Shown: piece after piece, positions 38,601-49,664 of the stretch | Position numbering within the stretch: position 1 is the first letter of the stretch | Layout of the letters: every line of letters begins with the position of its first letter | Assembly (NCBI GenBank): GCA_008921705.1 | Contig: VFFE01007669.1 | Span: 7,648,760 to 7,712,759, forward strand | Reading direction: 5' to 3' | DNA length: 64,000 nt | Source: Burhinus oedicnemus | Lineage: Eukaryota > Chordata > Aves > Charadriiformes > Burhinidae | Made by a program: the position numbers and the translations under genes | Notes under the pieces: model-generated | The model's input: only the letters and a program-made list of their open reading frames with translations | Told to the model about the DNA's origin: nothing | Databases searched by the model: none

Positions 38601-41337
38601 CTGCCCCTCGGCTGCAGCAGCTGGATAGATTTGTTTCCACCTGCTTTTATCATTTGTCATTACTGAGGTATGTTTCAGAAAGCCCATTTCGCTCTAAACT
38701 GTCAGTTTTGCCGAAGCCAAAACAATTCATTTTTACCATTCGATCACATCCTTCGGAGTGTTTCATGTTCCTTTCATTCCCAGCTCCCCACACCTCTGCA
38801 CCCAGAGCAAATATAGGGGTCGTTTGGGGTTTTTTAAACCAAAATGCCCTTTCCTAAAGCACCCGAAGCAAAGCCGCACGCGGTGGATCCTATGCACGTG
38901 CTCCACCGTTCGCTCGAGGAGTTGTAAACTTCTGTGGTCACCAGAGAAGAGACCATCCAAACCTGGCTGCAGGGAGCAAAAGGCTTCTGAAACACATTCA
39001 GATCTTATTAAAAAATGTTGGAAAGCTCTCCCCCGAAACCCTTTGGAAGGCTGGCTGCCTCCATCTCCTGTGCCAGCAGTGGAAAGAAGGCTGCTGATAG
39101 ATCTTCTCCCGTTCCCCCAGAATTTCAGGGGGATAGGAGAGAGTGGGTGTGGGGAGGGAAGGTATCTCAAGTACTAGAAAGGATGATTATCAAGTCTAAA
39201 GAGAGCACGTCATAAAATGAAGAAATATGGGACTATTTTTAAAGCAATTATTTTGTTTTCGAGATTAAAACGTGCTGCAGTATTCCCCTCTGCTTGGCAT
39301 TCCAGAGGAGGTGTTGCATTTAGCTAGCAAAATTAATTCCCTTGAAGAAAAGAAAATTGCAACACTGGAAGCAAAATAGAAAAGCATAAGATGAGAATTT
39401 TCTTCCCTATATTTCGGATACGTTTTCCGAACTTGGTTAACTCCAAGGCCCAGTTCTGCAACAACCACCACAACGAGTCACCGAGGCTGCTCACGTGCAC
39501 AAACTCCCCCTGGTACCACTGCCGGAGCAGGACATAAATGTGTGAGTTCAGAGGAATCTCTTAACCAAACTATCTGCATAATTTATCTGTAGATATTTGG
39601 AAAGTTCACAAAACTCTCCAAGAAGTTAGAAAGATTTAGGAAGTTTTGAAAAACGTGACCCGTTACGTCAACCTGTGTTTTAAGAAGTGAACTAGAGACA
39701 GGCGGGAGGATGGCAGGGGTTGGACACATAACCAGCTGTCCCAATTCGGCTGAGCTGTTTTAGCTGTCAGTGTGTGAATTCTTAATGTGTGATGATTATA
39801 AAGTACGGAGAGATGGTTCAGCTCTCTCGTTCGAATTATTTTGCCTTCGCCTCAGAGTAACAGCACCTACATGGGCTGCTACCCCAAAGCTAATGCTGAT
39901 GACTTCTGCGCCCGAGACCCACGTGTCTAAGCCACTCGCAAAACTTAGACCTCAGAATATTTCTTTATTAAGATCTAAAGTGATAAAATCATGCTTATTC
40001 CGGGCTCAAATTTTCCTGACACCTTCACTAATTACACAATATAATGAAATCCCAGAGGCACTGAAATAATTGTTCCAGCAGGAACTCAGCCAGCGGAACA
40101 CCTATGGAAGCTTCTTTCTATTCATTCATCACTATGGGAAGCAATCTCACAGTCCTCTCCAAAAATCCCTTCAAACAGATGTCTTGCAGCATATCAAGAC
40201 ATTATCAAATTCAGACTTGGAGCGAGCGCGTTCCAAAATCCGAAAGCTCTCCGAGGGAGTGTTTTGCCTGACACACCTTATCATCCACAGGAAAGAGAGC
40301 GGGATCCAGGGTGGGCACCTTCAGCGAGACAGGAAGGCCAGGTATGACCAAATAACGCCTTAACCTAAGTAACACCATAACATCTATCTAGAGATGAAGC
40401 ATCAGGCAAGATACAGCTCAGAAAGAGCTGCAGGGTGACTTCCATGTGATCTCCAAGCTGAGATTACGGATGCTCCAAGTCACTATTCTCATTCGGTAGC
40501 CTGAGTCGGTCACTCAGAGCGCCCATGCTGAGAGCATCCAGGACAGTTGACCCAGTCCTGGAGCAGGCATCTGTAGATGTGCATAACGAACAATCACAGC
40601 AGTCACTGATCGGGCACCCACATCCCCGGCAGCTCCGGTTGAGCACACAGCAGTCGGCATGGGGGCCACCAGCAGCAATATCCTTCCAAGGGCACGTGCA
40701 CCATGCTCCTACTGAACGGGTGCCCGTATCTATTACCAGGCAATAGTAAGATAGGTTCTCAGCTTTCCCAAGAAAATATTTTCAACTGGGATTGATCTTT
40801 ACTGTTTTAAAACTAACATTAGCAAATGTGATTGCACGGTGCACAGATCTGTCAAATTTGTTCTCAGCTGCAATCCTGAAACATATCATTATCGTGTACT
40901 GTGTGAGCAAAGCTGGGCTTGGCTTTCATGTGACTGAGCTCTAAATTAGTTTATGGATAATGTTCCTTTACAATGCGTTCCATCTTTCGCTCCATCTTAT
41001 CTTAATGAGTACTTAACCTCTTAAAAATAGGTTACTGCCAGAGAGACTAAATACAGAGTATTAAAGTCTCCAAGAAAACCACAGGAACAAATGTCCCTGC
41101 TCTGTCCTCCTTGAACCCAACTTCTGTAGGGTGAAGTTTGCAGAGTTTTCAACTGCACCGGAAAAAAATAATTTCCACTGCATTCATTTTAAAACTCATT
41201 TGTAATTACAAGGTAGTACTATTTTTTATAAATACATGTGGGTAATGGTAGTCTGAAAAATGGACCTTTCTTCTGGGAAACTCCATGGTTCCTGGACTTG
41301 CAACCTCAGCATCTTGGGTTTGGATACCTCTCATAAA
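34620..41337. other. Gene-free stretch
   Basis: Contains an A run near 35027, a 35-base T run (own entry) and a possible terminal-exon-like frame at 35981-36135 discussed as a finding. The block at 37090-37260 has enhancer-like words. Frames at 38758-39177 overlap on both strands (139 and 135 codons) and are unrecognised. Confidence 0.45.
35592..35644 (+). repeat. T35 homopolymer followed by (GTT)n
   Basis: Thirty-five T (35592-35626) are followed by GTGG and GTT repeats. On the minus strand this reads as an A tail, but no AATAAA or gene-like sequence sits just before it, so a processed retrocopy is not supported. Confidence 0.95.
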
Positions 41338-41701
41338 ATCATGGAATCATAGAATGTTTGGAGTCAGAAGGGACCTTCAAAGATCATCTATTCCAGCCCC
41401 CCTGCCATGGGCAGGGACATCTTTCACTAGATTGGGTTGCTCCAAGCCCCGTCCAACCTGGCCTTGAACACCTCCAGGGATGGGGCAGCCACAGCTTCTC
41501 TGGGCAACCTGGGCCAGGGTCTCATCACTCTCATCGTAAAAAATTTCTTCCTTATATCCAATCCAAACCGACCTTCTTTCAGTTGAAAACCGTTGTCCCT
41601 TGTCCTGTCACTACAGGCCTTGGTAAAAAGTCCCGTTCCACCTTTCTCGTAAGTCCCCTTTATACATTGAAAGACCACAAGAAGGTCTCCCCGGAGCCTG
41701 C
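41338..41701 (-). mobile_element. CR1 non-LTR retrotransposon, 3' end, copy 3
   Basis: The reverse complement of a CR1 3' end. On the plus strand it begins with the inverted tail (ATCATGGAATCATAGAATG), then CCCCCTGCCATGGGCAGGGA, CCAACCTGGCCTTGAACACC and TCCAGGGATGGGGCAGCCAC, and ends near AGGTCTCCCCGGAGCCTG. Same subfamily as the copies at 26.4 and 49 kb but in the opposite orientation. It is cut off at its 5' side near 41701 and has no coding capacity. Confidence 0.96.
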
Positions 41702-41789
41702 TTGTGCATATGCATGCTTAGAATCTTTTAAAAAAGAAAATGTTACTTTATAAAAAGTAGTAGCATTGGATCATTGACTGAATCCTAGC

Positions 41790-42238
41790 TATAATCCAGA
41801 ACAAGCCCTCTCACCGGCCGCTTCTGCTGGAAGGACAGAAATCTCAGGAAACATCACCCTGTTTGGCCCGAAAGTCCTCCAGGTACCTCCTAGGCTGCTC
41901 CTGAGCGCAGCCAGAGGTGCTGCAGGCGTTCCCGCAGCCGGCAGGGAGCGGGGCCGAGACCCGCTGGGGTCCGCCGCAGCCCATAACCCAATTAACACAT
42001 TGCAACGAGAGCGGCCGCTCTGCAAATTGGAATTGAAGCAGCCTCCATTTTAAACTTCAGCCAGAGCTGCGGCACACGCTATATAAAACAATGATATCAT
42101 TCAATCCCCTCACATCCCTGGATAAAACTCCTGTTTGAGCAGCCGAGGAGCAGGCTACGGACCAGACGGTTCGTTGGATTTGTGCCACTCCAGCAACAAC
42201 TTATAAAACTTTGGAGCAGAAAGACAGCAAACAAGAAG
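41790..42238 (+). promoter_or_regulatory. Best promoter candidate: CpG-rich DNA, TATA box, possible noncoding first exon
   Basis: A CpG-rich segment (41800-42025; GCGGCCGC at about 42011-42018) leads into CCAATTAA, TGCAAATT (POU-like), then TATATAAAA at 42080-42088. A perfect 12-bp palindrome AATGATATCATT follows at 42090-42101. Transcription would start near 42110 on the plus strand. From there to 42238 there is no ATG, and AAGAAG/GTGTGC gives a possible splice donor at 42239, so a noncoding first exon is conceivable. A minus-strand reading of the TATA region is also possible. No downstream coding exon was found, so the gene, if any, is unknown. Confidence 0.35.
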
Positions 42239-42329
42239 GTGTGCAATTCTGGACCTCCTTCGTGAGGATACCACAACAGGTGCTACTCCCACTCCGTGTG
42301 CGTTTGACGTGAGGGTGTCGCTGCGTTGG

Positions 42330-42357
42330 AAAAAAAAAAAAAAAAAAAAAAAAAAAA
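42330..42357 (+). repeat. A28 homopolymer left of gap
   Basis: Twenty-eight A, then T, A and the N run. Together with the A run on the other side it marks a long A tract that the assembly could not cross. Confidence 0.95.
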
Positions 42358-42359
42358 TA

Positions 42360-42379
42360 NNNNNNNNNNNNNNNNNNNN
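42360..42379. other. Assembly gap (20 N)
   Basis: Exactly 20 N inside an A tract (A28 on the left; 24 A at 42380-42403 on the right, then A-rich sequence to 42419). As at 278-297, the size is probably a placeholder, and the true length of the A tract is unknown. Confidence 0.95.
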
Positions 42380-42537
42380 AAAAAAAAAAAAAAAAAAAAA
42401 AAAGAAAGAGAAAAAAAAATAGAAAGCTTGTTCTAGGATTCAGCTTAAAAATCTATCTGATTTTGAGGCCTTGGCAGTGCTGAGTAATTAAATAAATAAA
42501 GAGTCAGCTCTTCCTCCTGCCTCAAGCATCTCCAGTG

Positions 42538-42557
42538 ACACACACACACACACACAC
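42538..42557 (+). repeat. (AC)10 dinucleotide microsatellite
   Basis: Ten AC units without interruption, a typical length-variable microsatellite. Confidence 0.95.
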
Positions 42558-42559
42558 TC

Positions 42560-45500
42560 CTTTAAATAAGGCTCGGATACTTCAGCGCTCAGCCAAACTT
42601 CTGCTCGTCGTGCCCTAGATCCCTATCTCTCTCCTAGGTTGATAACTGCATTTCCAGTAAGTTTTGAGTCAGAGATTGAAACACTATTTAATGTACCAGC
42701 TCCAACAGGGTTTTCCAGGAAAAACTGTCCAAGTGCAGAACGGCATGAATTCTTTTTTACATAAGGAAGATCTCACTAACAATTAGGGAGAAGTCCTGCT
42801 TCAGCACGGAAAAGCAATAGCTTACTCCCTTTGGCCTTCTTCAGCAAACACCTACAGGCAGCCCCAGTTCCTAAAATGCTCTCTTCAGATATACTTATAA
42901 ATTTTCACGGCTTCCCTTTAACATTACACTCATGGAAACTGCCCTGTGATAAGCATTAAGAAAAGGCCGTCAATTAAATACCTGCATCTTACTAGAGACA
43001 GCACGTGACCCTCCTCTCGAACCTTGGGCTCCCATTTTCTTACTCTTTTTTTTCCTCCTTTAACCAACCCTTCAGTCATTGGCCTTCCCCTCTCTTGCAA
43101 TGACCTGTAAATATCCCACGCCACTTTACCTCCATCTTCCCAAGTTCAGCAAAAAAGTTCAGCAAAAAAAATCCTCCGATGCTTTTGTTGCGAAGGTTGG
43201 AAGAGCCCCAAAGAGCTGTGCTAGATACGACCACAGGTTGGGTCCAACGCCGTGCCGTACCCCTCAGGGTAAGGGATAAGGATGCTCAGGGAGCACACAG
43301 AGCACGGCGACCCTCTCCTCCTGTGTCCCAGAGCTGCTGCCAGCAGCCAGCGTAGGGACTGCCTGAGCCATGCGCTATAGCCAGACCATCGTGTTCAGTA
43401 GCCACAAATAAATTCAAATTTTGTCTCACCCTTTAGACAACTCCTGACTTCCATCACCACCCTGTCGCGCTGAGATCCACGGTTCAATCATACCTCGTGA
43501 GGATAAGCACTCCTTTTATTTCTTTTTAACCAACCACCTTATAATTTCAGTTCTTGTGTTATTGAATTATCATGATATAATGAATAATCATTCTTTATTC
43601 ATGTTCTCTGTGCCACCCTTGATTTTACAGCAACTATATTTTAACAACCCTCACAGCAAAAGACAAAATGGCTGAAGGTTGAAAAAAAAATAATAATCCT
43701 CCAGTAACTCTTTATGAAGCTATTTAGAAACGTACGATTTGCTTACGTACCGCATGGAACGATAAAAAAACTAAATACAGAGAAATCCAAAGCTGAATAT
43801 TGTGCTGAATGAAGGAAGAACTGCTTGTCATGTTTGTATGAGGACTCGGAGTTCCGAAATCCCCGGCAGTGGACTAAGCAGCTTTCTCACCTCTTCAGAA
43901 GTGATCTCAAATACCAGGAGGTGGGAGGTAGCCGGACAAAAGATATAAAGGGAGGCAGCCGATCCGTTTTAAAGCCTCTCTCGTTCCTTTTAGGCTGGAG
44001 ATCTCACATAAATATTTCTTTAAATGCATACATCTATGTACCAAAACTAACATTTGAGAAGCTTCCAAAACTTGGCTTTTAATTAAACCCATGAAAGTAT
44101 AATGCTCACAGTGAATAAGTATCAAAAATAGAGACAAAACTGAGAAAATATGCAGGCATTTTTCTTGGGTTTTGTCAGGCACTGCAAAGACAATTAAGTT
44201 TCTTTTCTTCACTATACATATAATACTCAGAAGTGAAAGCTTAATTAACTTGTCAGAAACTATGGCATCTCTTTTCTTGAGCTGCTGAACCCACCTTCCC
44301 AAAAGACTTGAAGGGAAAATAAAAAAACTAAACGCTGCAGCTGAAATACCTGATCATGCATGACATTCCTGTCCTGTAACACAGTTTGTCTGTCATTACC
44401 AGAGGCTTTTTTATCCATCTGGGTGAGCACGCTCTTTTTCCATTTGTCTGGGAACGCCTCGGCGCAGAATCGCAGTTGCTCCGAGACGACGGACGTTGTG
44501 CTGAAGGAATAAGACACAGTGGCACTAATGACACCGTACAGCACGCACGTTTATCAGGCAAAACCTCGGAGTTTCAGCAAAATGTCTTTGATCAGGCAGC
44601 TTTTTGTGCCAATTAAAGGCCCTGAGCTGCCCTGTTAGGGGCAGTTGTGAAAGCAAAACTCTTTTTTAACCCCTAAATACGATTTCCCCACCTCACTGGG
44701 GGTACGGAGCGGGCTCCAGATGTGCGGAGAAGCAGAGCCCAGAAAGTGAGGACACCTATCCATGCTGCAGTGGCCAACGCAACGGGCCTGGGACTGCCCT
44801 CTTCTCTGCTGGCTGGCCTCTGGTTTTTGTAGATATTTTGCATTTCTTCTCGCTGAGTCCAGCGGCAGCTGTGGCCAATAAGTCCCTGTCAGCAAGCGTT
44901 GCCTGGAATCGTGCTCGCAGCAGCTGGAGGAGCCGTCGCGGCCCCGGAGCGAGTCCTGACCCCGCTTCCAAGAAGCGGGAGGGTTTTAAAGGAGGGTGTT
45001 GGTGAGAAGCGTGGGCTCAGGCCGGGCAGCCCGCGGAGCGGGAGACACCTCGCAGCTAACGCCGTTCCCCCGACCGACCGATCCGCTCCAGTAACAGAGA
45101 GAAGGTCCTGAGCTTAACAAAGGTTAAGTTAACAAACCCGACATTAACGCTTACGTTTGGCAAGTGTAATAAGTGGCTTTCGCATTTTTAGTTTTTTAAT
45201 GCAGTCTTTCAACCTGAGCTCACTTAAGTCTGAAAAATATTGTACTTTATCCTCCTGTAATCTCCTCACCACAACACGCACGTTTAAACAAAGTGCAAAG
45301 GTCCGGGTGCCGTACTGCATTAGTAATGACCCAACATCTCCCCTTTAATAATGCAACACAGAACACAGCGCAGCAGTTTTTTGCTTTCTCATTTGAAAAA
45401 TGTATTAAAACTTTTCTCTGCGGGGCCAGGTGACAGTACGAAGGAGTAGAAATTGTTGTTTTTTTCAAGGCAGAAAATATTGCTGAGGGGTAATTTTTTC

Positions 45501-48500
45501 ACCTCCCATATAAATCACTATCTTTGCTTCTCTACTAACTTTGCTACTGTCTTTCCAGCACTATATCAGATTTTAGTGAGCTCTGGGATTTGGTGGCTGT
45601 AACTCTCCGCTCAACAGACCCGAAGCCCGTGCGAGTAATTCCAAGCCCGCGCAATCCTGCCTAACGCACGGTATTGAGAAACCCTTTCCTCTGCTGATGG
45701 ATATTAAAAACAAACACACACGATTCTTAACCACTCCACACGGATTCGTGCTGCAGGTCTTTCTTTTTTCTTAAAAATAAAAGTAAATTAAGGTTTCACA
45801 TTTTCTCTGTGACAGAGCTCTCCAGAGACTCACACAGACCCAACCTGCGAGTTTTCAGAGCTATCTTCATTAAGGTATTTCTCTTGATACAAAAGGAAGC
45901 TTTTCCGTAATGCATCATTATATTACCAGGCCTCTTTGGGCACACCTAGTGACAAAAGATACGATAACTTATTGGACAATACATGTTATAAGCCCCTGTC
46001 TCCATTATTTCATAGCTACAACGGATCGTAGTTCTTTGGTTAGATGTACAGCAGCTCTCAGCTCTGGCTTTGGAGACACCTGGGTCAGGTCTCCACATAC
46101 CAGCCAGGACAGGAGTACAAGCAGCCGATGAACGCTGGCGACGCGTCGGTATTTATCAGCTTAAACCAAAACCAGTCAACGGGATGAGCTTATCGCCGGA
46201 GACTCAGCGGTGATTGATAAAACATACTGGGCAGACCCCAGCAACCTCATCAGTCAAAGGCGGGAGGCACGCTTGAAGGCAGAAGGTCCTCCAGGAAAAG
46301 GGCAGCTCCTTCAACTCCCATGCCCAGGGCTTCTGATGTAAAAACTGCAGCCGTACTTTCCCTACGCGCGCAGCAAGCCACACCTTTCTAAACTACCATT
46401 TTACCCGTTACCTGCAAAATCCAAACAGAAAAATGAGCTGGTTTCCCAGATGAGCACAAACACCAAGCCCTGGATGTTAGTAGGGAATTTTCCCCCCACT
46501 CGTACACGCTAGCATTGGGCAATAATCCTTCTCCCCATAACAGATTTAGATTAGTAATGCCAGCAGCATTAAAAGGAGCCTTTTGAGCTGGGAAACATGT
46601 GCTGGCAGTCTGGGAAGGGTGTTTACAACATGTGTTTTGCAGGTATTAATGCTCATGAGGCACGGTGGTTTGTAAAGGCATAACGCGTCCTGCCATTCCC
46701 CTGGGGCCACCGCTCTCCTCCCCACCTCCCTGTCCCTTCTCTCTCTCCAGAGACACAACTGAATTCTTAATTGTTCTGCTACAGGTATAGGCAAAGCCAT
46801 AAAATACAGCAGTTGGGACACAATTAGCGGTCTAAAAAAGACGGGAAAACCACATCTGGCAAACAAGTGTGAGAGCCCAGGGAGCGCTTTATTCAAAACT
46901 GAACTCTCCAAGGGGGAGAAATACGTTCTTAAGCATCTCTGAGCTTTCCAGTCGTGTTTTGGGCTCTCACCCTCCCTTCCAGGCTGCTCTCTTTTGCTGA
47001 TAAAATAAACGAATCCCTCCCTACCACGATGCTGCATAAATCCTGGTCCCATTAAGGCTGGCTCTCGTCCCACGCAGAGAAATGCCAATACCGGCGAGGT
47101 CGCTGTGGTCACCGCTGAGGCTTTTCCAAACAAGCCTAAAGGTGTTTGTTCATCAAAGCTGAAACCTCCGGCGAGGCCCCGCTGCTGCGCTGGAAACACA
47201 AGTTTCCTAATATTTAGCGCACCCAAAACATTGAAACTTAACCAAAGTAAACTTGGAAGCGAAAAGGGAAAACGTTCAAGGTCTGATACCGAAATGAACT
47301 GTCCTGCAGCTACTGCTTCCTATTTCATGAAGCTGTAGATTATTCGGTCTGTTGACACTGCAGCCATGCCACTGCTAGGTGTATACATATCATAAAACTT
47401 CCCTGTTTCTGGCTAGACCTTCCAGCATTTTCTCTAACCTCAGAGGATATATTTGGCCTAAAGAAACCTGTACCTTGAGAAACGAAGGTAGAATCAAATG
47501 GCTGAATATCGGTGCGGACTGACGGACTTGCAGGACAAAGACCTCCTATCCACCTGGCCCTGCTTTGGGCACCAAACGCCAGAAATTCAGTCCCCAAACG
47601 TTATAATTTAGGGTTACCACACTTGTGATCTGCCATCTTACCGGCAGTAAAACTGTACACGCACCTTAAACAGCAGCTTATTTGGGTCCATAGTTACAAG
47701 TCTATAAAAAAATCTGTTGACGGTAATTATCGATACCTTTGTGCCCAGATTCTGAAGGGAATGAGTTTTTGTTGATTTTCATGATTCAGAGGAGGAACAG
47801 GAAGTGATTTATAAGAACGATGCAAAACAGCGGGGCAAACGATTTCACCAATTAATCTTTCAAGTTTCTGTGCTGTTACTTTTTAACCTCGTATTCGATT
47901 GTATGTACATACCACCTGTAAGCAGAGTCAGGACCTGGCCCCCCACTTGGAACTCGAGTGCCCTTCTCACATCAACAGCTAAACCCAGAAAACATACTGC
48001 AAACAGGGTGGACCCCACAGGTATCCACCGGTACCATCACGACGCAGACGGAGTGCCTATCACGTGCCCGTATGAAGAACAAAACCCCCTTCCTAGCATC
48101 TCCCTGAGGAAATGGCAAGTTCGTGTTACTATCACACCTAAATCTTGCCTGGCAGAATATTAAAACCACTTAGCCTATAGGACCCACGCTATACTGGAAA
48201 AAACCCAAAACCTTTAAAACTCACAAGTATTTAAAAGAATGTGTTTTTCATAAACAACTAAATCATGATTTCAAATGAAATTATCCACTTTAATTAATCT
48301 GAACTACGGTTATTAATTGACGCAAACAGCCCGCTGGTCTCATGGATGTGGTTAAGGATCACACAAAAACCTGTAACATGATTTACAGTTTTCGCTGCTG
48401 GTAATGACATCAGCAGAAAAGCCGAACAGGAGCCAAAAGTCTAGAAATGTTTTTTGTCTTTTTCCTCCCATTCTTTAACAGATATGTCATTGAGATTCTC

Positions 48501-48970
48501 CCCTATGGTTCAAGCAGTTACACTTGGGTTTTCTGCGGTTAATTAGAACAGCAGAAATCTTGCAAAATACGCTGGCAAGTATCTAAAAATCTTGGTGACT
48601 CATAATGAATGTAAAAGTTTGACCAGTTCCCTTCACTTACTGATTCATTAAAAATAACAGTAAGGAATGGATTTTAAACAGTTTTGGGCAGTGAAAATAC
48701 TTCAAACATGATTTTGATTAAATTGTTAGAAGCAATGGCTGCACCGAAGTACTCCGAAATACTGGTGATAAGATGTTTGACACTGCCTCCCACAGAACTT
48801 GTTACAAAACACGTACCAGCCAGATACACCAAGTTAGTGCTGGTGGAGATTTATGATAAACAATTAATCCACAGAGTTAAGGGTGTAAAAGGACCCTCTC
48901 CATCATTCCTCTCACTGGTAACAAGCCAGTCTTCGGTGTTCAGGAGTTCCACGCTCCTTACCGCCGTGTC
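42560..48970. other. Gene-free stretch
   Basis: A CpG-rich patch lies at 44900-45085. The longest frame (minus 47226-46546, 226 codons) starts at TTG and is unrecognised. An enhancer-like block with TTAATTAATC and TATTAATTGACG lies at 48275-48330. Confidence 0.45.
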
Positions 48971-48971
48971 G

Positions 48972-49460
48972 AAGGACATGGACCTGTTGGAGCAGGTCCA
49001 GAGGAGGCCACGAAGATGATCCGAGGGCTGGAGCCCCTCTGCTGTGAGGACAGGCTGAGAGAGTTGGGGTTGTTCAGCCTGGAGAAGAGAAGGCTCCGGG
49101 GAGACCTTAGAGCCCCTTCCAGTATCTGAAAGGGGCCTACAAGAAAGCTGGAGAGGGACTTTTTACAAGGGCATGTAGTGATAGGATGAGGGGTGATGGC
49201 TTCACACTGAAAGAGGGGAGATTTAGAATAAATATTAGGAAGAAATGTTTCACTCTAAGGGTGGTGAGACCCTGGCCCAGGTTGCCCAGAGAAGCTGTGG
49301 CTGCCCCATCCCTGGAGGTGTTCAAGGTCAGGTTGGACGGGGCTTTGGGCAACCTGGTCTAGTGGGAGGTGTCCCTGCCCATGGCAGGGGGGTTGGAACT
49401 AGATGAGCTTTAAGGTCCCTTCCACCCCAAACCATTCTATGATTCTGTGATTCTATGATT
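48972..49460 (+). mobile_element. CR1 non-LTR retrotransposon, 3' end, copy 4
   Basis: Starts in the last part of the RT frame (AAGGACATGGACCTGTTGGA), continues through CTCTGCTGTGAGGACAGGCT, GAAGCTGTGGCTGCCCCATC and GTCCCTGCCCATGGCAGGGG, and ends in the tail ATTCTATGATTCTGTGATTC. It is nearly the same as copy 2 over their shared part, including AGGTTGGACGGGGCTTTG. It keeps CAG at 48993-48995, where copy 2 has a stop. It is 5' truncated and not coding. Confidence 0.97.
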
Positions 49461-49614
49461 AGATACCCTTATAACCCTTATATACATTGGTTTATGCATA
49501 TATACACATATACAGTTTGCCTCTTACAATCAGTCTTGCCCAGCAGCTGTACAACGTAACTCAATAGCATCAAGGTCCATCAGCCACAATATTTACAGCT
49601 GCCTTCTCAGTTAT

Positions 49615-49616
<2 letters not shown>

Positions 49617-49659
<43 letters not shown>
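49617..49659 (+). repeat. (ATCT)n tetranucleotide STR
   Basis: About 10.7 uninterrupted ATCT units, 157 bp downstream of the CR1 tail. Highly likely to be length-polymorphic. Confidence 0.97.
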
Positions 49660-49664
49660 GCATT

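Noticed and set aside
46546..47226. 226-codon minus-strand frame
   Set aside because: It starts at TTG, shows no domain, and its length is near the chance maximum for this window.
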